A program made the position numbers and the translations under genes. 64,000 nt of DNA, from the NCBI GenBank assembly GCA_904066235.2, contig CAJFCV020000001.1, positions 12,147,291 to 12,211,290 of the forward strand. Direction: 5' to 3'. This stretch comes from Bursaphelenchus xylophilus (taxonomy: Eukaryota; Nematoda; Chromadorea; Rhabditida; Aphelenchoididae). The first letter of the stretch is position 1; each line of letters begins with the position of its first letter. The notes beneath the pieces are model-generated. The model was not told the origin of the DNA. It did not search any database and worked only from the letters and a program-made list of their open reading frames with translations. Shown here piece after piece: positions 9,591-22,388 of this stretch.

Positions 9591-12500
9591 CCGGTTTTGA
9601 AAAAAGGTGAATTAGTGATGACGGAGTGAATTGACAAGACGTACACCATTCGAAAGGTGACCGCCTAAGATTTTAGCATGGCAAGTTTCAGCATTTTTGG
9701 AATCAAACTACGCCCACACTGGGCGAAACACTCTGATATTATACTAGACACCGGTTTTGAAAAAAGGTGAATTAGTGATGACGGAGTGAATTGACAAGAC
9801 ATACACCATTCGAAAGGTAACCTCCTAAGATTTTAGCATGGCAAGTTTCAGCATTTTTGGAATCAAACTACGCCCACACTGGGCGAAACACTCTGATATT
9901 ATACTAGACACCGGTTTTGAAAAAAGGTGAATTAGTGATGACGGAGTGAATTGACAAGACGTACACCATTCGAAAGCCAATCGCCTGAGATTTTAGCATG
10001 GCAAGTTTCAGCATTTTTGGAATCAAACTACGCCCACACTGGGCGAAACACTCTGATATTATACTAGACACCGGTTTTGAAAAAAGGTGAATTAGTGATG
10101 ACGGAGTGAATTGACAAGACGTACACCATTCGAAAGCCAATCGCCTGAGATTTTAGCATGGCAAGTTTCAGCATTTTTGGAATCAAACTACGCCCACACT
10201 GGGCGAAACACTCTGATATTATACTAGACACCGGTTTTGAAAAAAGGTGAATTAGTGATGACGGAGTGAATTGACAAGACGTACACCATTCGAAAGCCAA
10301 TCGCCTGAGATTTTAGCATGGCAAGTTTCAGTATTTTTGAAATCAAACTACGCCCACACTGGGCGAAACACTCTGATATTATACTAGACACCGGTTTTGA
10401 AAAAAGGTGAATTAGTGATGACGGAGTGAATTGACAAGACGTACACCATTCGAAAGCCAATCGCCTGAGATTTTAGCATGGCAAGTTTCAGCATTTTTGG
10501 AATCAAACTACGCCCACACTGGGCGAAACACTCTGATATTATACTAGACACCGGTTTTGAAAAAAGGTGAATTAGTGATGACGGAGTGAATTGACAAGAC
10601 GTACACCATTCGAAAGCCAATCGCCTGAGATTTTAGCATGGCAAGTTTCAGCATTTTTGGAATCAAACTACGCCCACACTGGGCGAAACACTCTGATATT
10701 ATACTAGACACCGGTTTTGAAAAAAGGTGAATTAGTGATGACGGAGTGAATTGACAAGACGTACACCATTCGAAAGGTGACCGCCTAAGATTTTAGCATG
10801 GCAAGTTTCAGCATTTTTGGAATCAAACTACGCCCACACTGGGCGAAACACTCTGATATTATACTAGACACCGGTTTTGAAAAAAGGTGAATTAGTGATG
10901 ACGGAGTGAATTGACAAGACATACACCATTCGAAAGGTGACCTCCCAAGATTTTAGCATGGCAAGTTTCAGCATTTTTGGAATCAAACTACGCCCACACT
11001 GGGCGAAACACTCTGATATTATACTAGACACCGGTTTTGAAAAAAGGTGAATTAGTGATGACGGAGTGAATTGACAAGACATACACCATTCGAAAGGTGA
11101 CCTCCCAAGATTTTAGCATGGCAAGTTTCAGCATTTTTGGAATCAAACTACGCCCACACTGGGCGAAACACTCTGATATTATACTAGACACCGGTTTTGA
11201 AAAAAGGTGAATTAGTGATGACGGAGTGAATTGACAAGACATACAACATTCGAAAGCTAATCGCCTGAGATTTTAGCATGGCAAGTTTCAGCATTTTTGG
11301 AATCAAACTTCGCCCACACTGGGCGAAACACTCTGATATTATACTAGACACCGGTTTTGAAAAAAGGTGAATTAGTGATGACGGAGTGAATTGACAAGAC
11401 GTACACCATTCGAAAGGTGACCGCCTAAGATTTTAGCATGGCAAGTTTCAGCATTTTTGGAATCAAACTACGCCCACACTGGGCGAAACACTCTGATATT
11501 ATACTAGACACCGGTTTTGAAAAAAGGTGAATTAGTGATGACGGAGTGAATTGACAAGACGTACACCATTCGAAAGCCAATCGCCTGAGATTTTAGCATG
11601 GCAAGTTTCAGCATTTTTGGAATCAAACTACGCCCACACTGGGCGAAACACTCTGATATTATACTAGACACCGGTTTTGAAAAAAGGTGAATTAGTGATG
11701 ACGGAGTGAATTGACAAGACGTACACCATTCGAAAGGTGACCGCCTAAGATTTTAGCATGGCAAGTTTCAGCATTTTTGGAATCAAACTACGCCCACACT
11801 GGGCGAAACACTCTGATATTATACTAGACACCGGTTTTGAAAAAAGGTGAATTAGTGATGACGGAGTGAATTGACAAGACATACACCATTCGAAAGGTGA
11901 CCTCCCAAGATTTTAGCATGGCAAGTTTCAGCATTTTTGGAATCAAACTACGCCCACACTGGGCGAAACACTCTGATATTATACTAGACACCGGTTTTGA
12001 AAAAAGGTGAATTAGTGATGACGGAGTGAATTGACAAGACATACACCATTCGAAAGGTGACCTCCCAAGATTTTAGCATGGCAAGTTTCAGCATTTTTGG
12101 AATCAAACTACGCCCACACTGGGCGAAACACTCTGATATTATACTAGACACCGGTTTTGAAAAAAGGTGAATTAGTGATGACGGAGTGAATTGACAAGAC
12201 ATACAACATTCGAAAGCTAATCGCCTGAGATTTTAGCATGGCAAGTTTCAGCATTTTTGGAATCAAACTTCGCCCACACTGGGCGAAACACTCTGATATT
12301 ATACTAGACACCGGTTTTGAAAAAAGGTGAATTAGTGATGACGGAGTGAATTGACAAGACGTACACCATTCGAAAGGTGACCGCCTAAGATTTTAGCATG
12401 GCAAGTTTCAGCATTTTTGGAATCAAACTACGCCCACACTGGGCGAAACACTCTGATATTATACTAGACACCGGTTTTGAAAAAAGGTGAATTAGTGATG

Positions 12501-13590
12501 ACGGAGTGAATTGACAAGACATACACCATTCGAAAGGTAACCTCCTAAGATTTTAGCATGGCAAGTTTCAGCATTTTTGGAATCAAACTACGCCCACACT
12601 GGGCGAAACACTCTGATATTATACTAGACACCGGTTTTGAAAAAAGGTGAATTAGTGATGACGGAGTGAATTGACAAGACGTACACCATTCGAAAGCCAA
12701 TCGCCTGAGATTTTAGCATGGCAAGTTTCAGCATTTTTGGAATCAAACTACGCCCACACTGGGCGAAACACTCTGATATTATACTAGACACCGGTTTTGA
12801 AAAAAGGTGAATTAGTGATGACGGAGTGAATTGACAAGACGTACACCATTCGAAAGCCAATCGCCTGAGATTTTAGCATGGCAAGTTTCAGCATTTTTGG
12901 AATCAAACTACGCCCACACTGGGCGAAACACTCTGATATTATACTAGACACCGGTTTTGAAAAAAGGTGAATTAGTGATGACGGAGTGAATTGACAAGAC
13001 GTACACCATTCGAAAGCCAATCGCCTGAGATTTTAGCATGGCAAGTTTCAGCATTTTTGAAATCAAACTACGCCCACACTGGGCGAAACACTCTGATATT
13101 ATACTAGACACCGGTTTTGAAAAAAGGTGAATTAGTGATGACGGAGTGAATTGACAAGACGTACACCATTCGAAAGCCAATCGCCTGAGATTTTAGCATG
13201 GCAAGTTTCAGCATTTTTGGAATCAAACTACGCCCACACTGGGCGAAACACTCTGATATTATACTAGACACCGGTTTTGAAAAAAGGTGAATTAGTGATG
13301 ACGGAGTGAATTGACAAGACGTACACCATTCGAAAGCCAATCGCCTGAGATTTTAGCATGGCAAGTTTCAGCATTTTTGGAATCAAACTACGCCCACACT
13401 GGGCGAAACACTCTGATATTATACTAGACACCGGTTTTGAAAAAAGGTGAATTAGTGATGACGGAGTGAATTGACAAGACGTACACCATTCGAAAGGTGA
13501 CCGCCTAAGATTTTAGCATGGCAAGTTTCAGCATTTTTGGAATCAAACTACGCCCACACTGGGCGAAACACTCTGATATTATACTAGACA
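9591..13590. repeat. 8-monomer block duplicated 2720 bp apart (m61-68 and m78-85)
   Basis: Both copies (9591-10870 and 12311-13590) read G-C3, A-C4, five G-C2, G-C3. The middle C2 of each (m65 and m82) carries the rare A at position 110, found nowhere else; m65 alone also has T at 102. The offset is 17 monomers. The 6-monomer repeat lies between the two copies. Confidence 0.9.
10711..12470. repeat. 6-monomer (960-bp) higher-order repeat with C8, m68-72 and m74-78
   Basis: G-C3, A-C8, A-C8, N-C1 with 120T, G-C3 occurs twice, separated by a single G-C2 (m73). C8 cores exist only here (m69, 70, 75, 76). 120T is otherwise seen only in m42. The two copies look identical at all variable sites. Confidence 0.92.
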
Positions 13591-16500
13591 CCGGTTTTGA
13601 AAAAAGGTGAATTAGTGATGACGGAGTGAATTGACAAGACATACACCATTCGAAAGGTGACCTCCTAAGATTTTAGCATGGCAAGTTTCAGCATTTTTGG
13701 AATCAAACTACGCCCACACTGGGCGAAACACTCTGATATTATACTAGACACCGGTTTTGAAAAAAGGTGAATTAGTGATGACGGAGTGAATTGACAAGAC
13801 ATACACCATTCGAAAGGTAACCTCCTAAGATTTTAGCATGGCAAGTTTCAGCATTTTTGGAATCAAACTACGCCCACACTGGGCGAAACACTCTGATATT
13901 ATACTAGACACCGGTTTTGAAAAAAGGTGAATTAGTGATGACGGAGTGAATTGACAAGACGTACACCATTCGAAAGCCAATCGCCTGAGATTTTAGCATG
14001 GCAAGTTTCAGCATTTTTGGAATCAAACTACGCCCACACTGGGCGAAACACTCTGATATTATACTAGACACCGGTTTTGAAAAAAGGTGAATTAGTGATG
14101 ACGGAGTGAATTGACAAGACGTACACCATTCGAAAGCCAATCGCCTGAGATTTTAGCATGGCAAGTTTCAGCATTTTTGGAATCAAACTACGCCCACACT
14201 GGGCGAAACACTCTGATATTATACTAGACACCGGTTTTGAAAAAAGGTGAATTAGTGATGACGGAGTGAATTGACAAGACGTACACCATTCGAAAGCCAA
14301 TCGCCTGAGATTTTAGCATGGCAAGTTTCAGCATTTTTGGAATCAAACTACGCCCACACTGGGCGAAACACTCTGATATTATACTAGACACCGGTTTTGA
14401 AAAAAGGTGAATTAGTGATGACGGAGTGAATTGACAAGACGTACACCATTCGAAAGCTAATCGCCTGAGATTTTAGCATGGCAAGTTTCAGCATTTTTGG
14501 AATCAAACTACGCCCACACTGGGCGAAACACTCTGATATTATACTAGACACCGGTTTTGAAAAAAGGTGAATTAGTGATGACGGAGTGAATTGACAAGAC
14601 GTACACCATTCGAAAGCTAATCGCCTGAGATTTTAGCATGGCAAGTTTCAGCATTTTTGGAATCAAACTACGCCCACACTGGGCGAAACACTCTGATATT
14701 ATACTAGACACCGGTTTTGAAAAAAGGTGAATTAGTGATGACGGAGTGAATTGACAAGACGTACACCATTCGAAAGGTGACCGCCTAAGATTTTAGCATG
14801 GCAAGTTTCAGCATTTTTGGAATCAAACTACGCCCACACTGGGCGAAACACTCTGATATTATACTAGACACCGGTTTTGAAAAAAGGTGAATTAGTGATG
14901 ACGGAGTGAATTGACAAGACGTACACCATTCGAAAGCTAATCGCCTGAGATTTTAGCATGGCAAGTTTCAGCATTTTTGGAATCAAACTACGCCCACACT
15001 GGGCGAAACACTCTGATATTATACTAGACACCGGTTTTGAAAAAAGGTGAATTAGTGATGACGGAGTGAATTGACAAGACGTACACCATTCGAAAGCCAA
15101 TCGCCTGAGATTTTAGCATGGCAAGTTTCAGCATTTTTGGAATCAAACTACGCCCACACTGGGCGAAACACTCTGATATTATACTAGACACCGGTTTTGA
15201 AAAAAGGTGAATTAGTGATGACGGAGTGAATTGACAAGACGTACACCATTCGAAAGCCAATCGCCTGAGATTTTAGCATGGCAAGTTTCAGCATTTTTGG
15301 AATCAAACTACGCCCACACTGGGCGAAACACTCTGATATTATACTAGACACCGGTTTTGAAAAAAGGTGAATTAGTGATGACGGAGTGAATTGACAAGAC
15401 GTACACCATTCGAAAGCTAATCGCCTGAGATTTTAGCATGGCAAGTTTCAGCATTTTTGGAATCAAACTACGCCCACACTGGGCGAAACACTCTGATATT
15501 ATACTAGACACCGGTTTTGAAAAAAGGTGAATTAGTGATGACGGAGTGAATTGACAAGACGTACACCATTCGAAAGGTGACCGCCTAAGATTTTAGCATG
15601 GCAAGTTTCAGCATTTTTGGAATCAAACTACGCCCACACTGGGCGAAACACTCTGATATTATACTAGACACCGGTTTTGAAAAAAGGTGAATTAGTGATG
15701 ACGGAGTGAATTGACAAGACGTACACCATTCGAAAGCTAATCGCCTGAGATTTTAGCATGGCAAGTTTCAGCATTTTTGGAATCAAACTACGCCCACACT
15801 GGGCGAAACACTCTGATATTATACTAGACACCGGTTTTGAAAAAAGGTGAATTAGTGATGACGGAGTGAATTGACAAGACGTACACCATTCGAAAGCTAA
15901 TCGCCTGAGATTTTAGCATGGCAAGTTTCAGCATTTTTGGAATCAAACTACGCCCACACTGGGCGAAACACTCTGATATTATACTAGACACCGGTTTTGA
16001 AAAAAGGTGAATTAGTGATGACGGAGTGAATTGACAAGACGTACACCATTCGAAAGCTAATCGCCTGAGATTTTAGCATGGCAAGTTTCAGCATTTTTGG
16101 AATCAAACTACGCCCACACTGGGCGAAACACTCTGATATTATACTAGACACCGGTTTTGAAAAAAGGTGAATTAGTGATGACGGAGTGAATTGACAAGAC
16201 GTACACCATTCGAAAGCTAATCGCCTGAGATTTTAGCATGGCAAGTTTCAGCATTTTTGGAATCAAACTACGCCCACACTGGGCGAAACACTCTGATATT
16301 ATACTAGACACCGGTTTTGAAAAAAGGTGAATTAGTGATGACGGAGTGAATTGACAAGACATACACCATTCGAAAGCTAATCGCCTGAGATTTTAGCATG
16401 GCAAGTTTCAGCATTTTTGGAATCAAACTACGCCCACACTGGGCGAAACACTCTGATATTATACTAGACACCGGTTTTGAAAAAAGGTGAATTAGTGATG

Positions 16501-18710
16501 ACGGAGTGAATTGACAAGACGTACACCATTCGAAAGCTAATCGCCTGAGATTTTAGCATGGCAAGTTTCAGCATTTTTGGAATCAAACTACGCCCACACT
16601 GGGCGAAACACTCTGATATTATACTAGACACCGGTTTTGAAAAAAGGTGAATTAGTGATGACGGAGTGAATTGACAAGACGTACACCATTCGAAAGCTGA
16701 CCGCCTAAGATTTTAGCATGGCAAGTTTCAGCATTTTTGGAATCAAACTACGCCCACACTGGGCGAAACACTCTGATATTATACTAGACACCGGTTTTGA
16801 AAAAAGGTGAATTAGTGATGACGGAGTGAATTGACAAGACATACACCATTCGAAAGGTAACCTCCTAAGATTTTAGCATGGCAAGTTTCAGCATTTTTGG
16901 AATCAAACTACGCCCACACTGGGCGAAACACTCTGATATTATACTAGACACCGGTTTTGAAAAAAGGTGAATTAGTGATGACGGAGTGAATTGACAAGAC
17001 ATACACCATTCGAAAGCTAATCGCCTGAGATTTTAGCATGGCAAGTTTCAGCATTTTTGGAATCAAACTACGCCCACACTGGGCGAAACACTCTGATATT
17101 ATACTAGACACCGGTTTTGAAAAAAGGTGAATTAGTGATGACGGAGTGAATTGACAAGACATACACCATTCGAAAGCTAATCGCCTGAGATTTTAGCATG
17201 GCAAGTTTCAGCATTTTTGGAATCAAACTACGCCCACACTGGGCGAAACACTCTGATATTATACTAGACACCGGTTTTGAAAAAAGGTGAATTAGTGATG
17301 ACGGAGTGAATTGACAAGACGTACACCATTCGAAAGCTAATCGCCTGAGATTTTAGCATGGCAAGTTTCAGCATTTTTGGAATCAAACTACGCCCACACT
17401 GGGCGAAACACTCTGATATTATACTAGACACCGGTTTTGAAAAAAGGTGAATTAGTGATGACGGAGTGAATTGACAAGACGTACACCATTCGAAAGCCAA
17501 TCGCCTGAGATTTTAGCATGGCAAGTTTCAGCATTTTTGGAATCAAACTACGCCCACACTGGGCGAAACACTCTGATATTATACTAGACACCGGTTTTGA
17601 AAAAAGGTGAATTAGTGATGACGGAGTGAATTGACAAGACGTACACCATTCGAAAGCTAATCGCCTGAGATTTTAGCATGGCAAGTTTCAGCATTTTTGG
17701 AATCAAACTACGCCCACACTGGGCGAAACACTCTGATATTATACTAGACACCGGTTTTGAAAAAAGGTGAATTAGTGATGACGGAGTGAATTGACAAGAC
17801 GTACACCATTCGAAAGGTGACCGCCTGAGATTTTAGCATGGCAAGTTTCAGCATTTTTGGAATCAAACTACGCCCACACTGGGCGAAACACTCTGATATT
17901 ATACTAGACACCGGTTTTGAAAAAAGGTGAATTAGTGATGACGGAGTGAATTGACAAGACATACACCATTCGAAAGCTGATCGCCTGAGATTTTAGCATG
18001 GCAAGTTTCAGCATTTTTGGAATCAAACTACGCCCACACTGGGCGAAACACTCTGATATTATACTAGACACCGGTTTTGAAAAAAGGTGAATTAGTGATG
18101 ACGGAGTGAATTGACAAGACATACACCATTCGAAAGGTAACCTCCTAAGATTTTAGCATGGCAAGTTTCAGCATTTTTGGAATCAAACTACGCCCACACT
18201 GGGCGAAACACTCTGATATTATACTAGACACCGGTTTTGAAAAAAGGTGAATTAGTGATGACGGAGTGAATTGACAAGACATACACCATTCGAAAGGTGA
18301 CCTCCTAAGATTTTAGCATGGCAAGTTTCAGCATTTTTGGAATCAAACTACGCCCACACTGGGCGAAACACTCTGATATTATACTAGACACCGGTTTTGA
18401 AAAAAGGTGAATTAGTGATGACGGAGTGAATTGACAAGACGTACACCATTCGAAAGCTAATCGCCTGAGATTTTAGCATGGCAAGTTTCAGCATTTTTGG
18501 AATCAAACTACGCCCACACTGGGCGAAACACTCTGATATTATACTAGACACCGGTTTTGAAAAAAGGTGAATTAGTGATGACGGAGTGAATTGACAAGAC
18601 GTACACCATTCGACAGCTAATCGCCTGAGATTTTAGCATGGCAAGTTTCAGCATTTTTGGAATCAAACTACGCCCACACTGGGCGAAACACTCTGATATT
18701 ATACTAGACA

Positions 18711-19828
18711 CCGGTTTTGAAAAAAGGTGAATTATGATGACGGAGTGAATTGACAAGACATACACCATTCGAAAGCTAATCGCCTGAGATTTTAGCATGG
18801 CAAGTTTCAGCATTTTTGGAATCAAACTACGCCCACACTGGGCGAAACACTCTGATATTATACTAGACACCGGTTTTGAAAAAAGGTGAATTATGATGAC
18901 GGAGTGAATTGACAAGACATACACCATTCGAAAGCTAATCGCCTGAGATTTTAGCATGGCAAGTTTCAGCATTTTTGGAATCAAACTACGCCCACACTGG
19001 GCGAAACACTCTGATATTATACTAGACACCGGTTTTGAAAAAAGGTGAATTAGTGATGACGGAGTGAATTGACAAGACGTACACCATTCGAAAGCTAATC
19101 GCCTGAGATTTTAGCATGGCAAGTTTCAGCATTTTTGGAATCAAACTACGCCCACACTGGGCGAAACACTCTGATATTATACTAGACACGGGTTTTGAAA
19201 AAAGGTGAATTAGTGATGACGGAGTGAATTGACAAGACATACACCATTCGAAAGGTGACCTCCTAAGATTTTAGCATGGCAAGTTTCAGCATTTTTGGAA
19301 TCAAACTACGCCCACACTGGGCGAAACACTCTGATATTATACTAGACACCGGTTTTGAAAAAAGGTGAATTAGTGATGACGGAGTGAATTGACAAGACGT
19401 ACACCATTCGAAAGCTAATCGCCTGAGATTTTAGCATGGCAAGTTTCAGCATTTTTGGAATCAAACTACGCCCACACTGGGCGAAACACTCTGATATTAT
19501 ACTAGACACCGGTTTTGAAAAAAGGTGAATTAGTGATGACGGAGTGAATTGACAAGACATACACCATTCGAAAGCTAATCGCCTGAGATTTTAGCATGGC
19601 AAGTTTCAGCATTTTTGGAATCAAACTACGCCCACACTGGGCGAAACACTCTGATATTATACTAGACACGGGTTTTGAAAAAAGGTGAATTAGTGATGAC
19701 GGAGTGAATCGACAAGACATACACCATTCGAAAGCTAATCGCCTGAGATTTTAGCATGGCAAGTTTCAGCATTTTTGGAATCAAACTACGCCCACACTGG
19801 GCGAAACACTCTGATATTATACTAGACA
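18711..19828. repeat. Block m118-124 with two consecutive 159-bp monomers (copy 1)
   Basis: m118 (18711) and m119 (18870) each lack the G at monomer position 25, so GTGATG becomes TGATG. They are followed by G-C1, 2G A-C6, G-C1, A-C1 and 2G A-C1. The same seven-monomer order recurs at 31030. m124 has a private T-to-C at 42. The 159-bp length is 53 codons, so one minus-strand frame stays open for 161 codons at 18544-19029; this is a by-product of length. Confidence 0.93.
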
Positions 19829-21748
19829 CCGGTTTTGAAAAAAGGTGAATTAGTGATGACGGAGTGAATTGACAAGACGTACACCATTCGAAAGCTAATC
19901 GCCTGAGATTTTAGCATGGCAAGTTTCAGCATTTTTGGAATCAAACTACGCCCACACTGGGCGAAACACTCTGATATTATACTAGACACGGGTTTTGAAA
20001 AAAGGTGAATTAGTGATGACGGAGTGAATTGACAAGACATACACCATTCGAAAGCTAATCGCCTGAGATTTTAGCGTGGCAAGTTTCAGCATTTTTGGAA
20101 TCAAACTACGCCCACACTGGGCGAAACACTCTGATATTATACTAGACACCGGTTTTGAAAAAAGGTGAATTAGTGATGACGGAGTGAATTGACAAGACAT
20201 ACACCATTCGAAAGCTAATCGCCTGAGATTTTAGCATGGCAAGTTTCAGCATTTTTGGAATCAAACTACGCCCACACTGGGCGAAACACTCTGATATTAT
20301 ACTAGACACCGGTTTTGAAAAAAGGTGAATTAGTGATGACGGAGTGAATTGACAAGACATACACCATTCGAAAGGTGACCTCCTAAGATTTTAGCATGGC
20401 AAGTTTCAGCATTTTTGGAATCAAACTACGCCCACACTGGGCGAAACACTCTGATATTATACTAGACACCGGTTTTGAAAAAAGGTGAATTAGTGATGAC
20501 GGAGTGAATTGACAAGACATACACCATTCGAAAGCTAATCGCCTGAGATTTTAGCATGGCAAGTTTCAGCATTTTTGGAATCAAACTACGCCCACACTGG
20601 GCGAAACACTCTGATATTATACTAGACACCGGTTTTGAAAAAAGGTGAATTAGTGATGACGGAGTGAATTGACAAGACATACACCATTCGAAAGCTAATC
20701 GCCTGAGATTTTAGCATGGCAAGTTTCAGCATTTTTGGAATCAAACTACGCCCACACTGGGCGAAACACTCTGATATTATACTAGACACCGGTTTTGAAA
20801 AAAGGTGAATTAGTGATGACGGAGTGAATTGACAAGACATACACCATTCGAAAGCTAATCGCCTGAGATTTTAGCATGGCAAGTTTCAGCATTTTTGGAA
20901 TCAAACTACGCCCACACTGGGCGAAACACTCTGATATTATACTAGACACCGGTTTTGAAAAAAGGTGAATTAGTGATGACGGAGTGAATTGACAAGACAT
21001 ACACCATTCGAAAGCTAATCGCCTGAGATTTTAGCATGGCAAGTTTCAGCATTTTTGGAATCAAACTACGCCCACACTGGGCGAAACACTCTGATATTAT
21101 ACTAGACACCGGTTTTGAAAAAAGGTGAATTAGTGATGACGGAGTGAATTGACAAGACATACACCATTCGAAAGGTGACCTCCTAAGATTTTAGCATGGC
21201 AAGTTTCAGCATTTTTGGAATCAAACTACGCCCACACTGGGCGAAACACTCTGATATTATACTAGACACCGGTTTTGAAAAAAGGTGAATTAGTGATGAC
21301 GGAGTGAATTGACAAGACGTACACCATTCGAAAGCTAATCGCCTGAGATTTTAGCATGGCAAGTTTCAGCATTTTTGGAATCAAACTACGCCCACACTGG
21401 GCGAAACACTCTGATATTATACTAGACACCGGTTTTGAAAAAAGGTGAATTAGTGATGACGGAGTGAATTGACAAGACATACACCATTCGAAAGCTAATC
21501 GCCTGAGATTTTAGCATGGCAAGTTTCAGCATTTTTGGAATCAAACTACGCCCACACTGGGCGAAACACTCTGATATTATACTAGACACCGGTTTTGAAA
21601 AAAGGTGAATTAGTGATGACGGAGTGAATTGACAAGACGTACACCATTCGAAAGCTAATCGCCTGAGATTTTAGCATGGCAAGTTTCAGCATTTTTGGAA
21701 TCAAACTACGCCCACACTGGGCGAAACACTCTGATATTATACTAGACA

Positions 21749-22388
21749 CCGGTTTTGAAAAAAGGTGAATTAGTGATGACGGAGTGAATTGACAAGACGT
21801 ACACCATTCGACAGCTAATCGCCTGAGATTTTAGCATGGCAAGTTTCAGCATTTTTGGAATCAAACTACGCCCACACTGGGCGAAACACTCTGATATTAT
21901 ACTAGACACCGGTTTTGAAAAAAGGTGAATTAGTGATGACGGAGTGAATTGACAAGACATACACCATTCGAAAGCTAATCGCCTGAGATTTTAGCATGGC
22001 AAGTTTCAGCATTTTTGGAATCAAACTACGCCCACACTGGGCGAAACACTCTGATATTATACTAGACACCGGTTTTGAAAAAAGGTGAATTAGTGATGAC
22101 GGAGTGAATTGACAAGACGTACACCATTCGAAAGCTAATCGCCTGAGATTTTAGCATGGCAAGTTTCAGCATTTTTGGAATCAAACTACGCCCACACTGG
22201 GCGAAACACTCTGATATTATACTAGACACCGGTTTTGAAAAAAGGTGAATTAGTGATGACGGAGTGAATTGACAAGACATACACCATTCGAAAGCTAATC
22301 GCCTGAGATTTTAGCATGGCAAGTTTCAGCATTTTTGGAATCAAACTACGCCCACACTGGGCGAAACACTCTGATATTATACTAGACA
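21749..22388. repeat. 64C-marked block m137-140, copied at m173-176
   Basis: m137 has C at position 64, giving CGACAG and destroying the TTCGAA palindrome. It is followed by A-C1, G-C1, A-C1. The same order starts at m173 (27509-28148), 5760 bp or 36 monomers away. m117 (18551) also has 64C, but with different flanks (A-C1 of 159 bp). Confidence 0.75.

Larger units (their letters stand above)
6711..14390. repeat. Domain 2: G-C2-rich monomers m43-90
   Basis: Of 48 monomers, 26 are G-C2, in runs m43-46, 50-54, 58-60, 63-67, 73, 80-84 and 88-90. The runs are separated by G-C3 and a few A-C4, A-C6, A-C8 and N-C1 units. Every monomer has C or T at 102, never A. C2 is found only between 2559 and 17590 in the window, so it is a local subfamily. 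Several higher-order duplications sit here and are listed separately. Confidence 0.92.

Noticed and set aside
18544..19029. 161-codon minus-strand frame, also at 30863-31348
   Set aside because: The two 159-bp monomers are exactly 53 codons each, so the frame does not shift there. The protein would be three copies of the repeat translation, so it is a length effect and not a gene.
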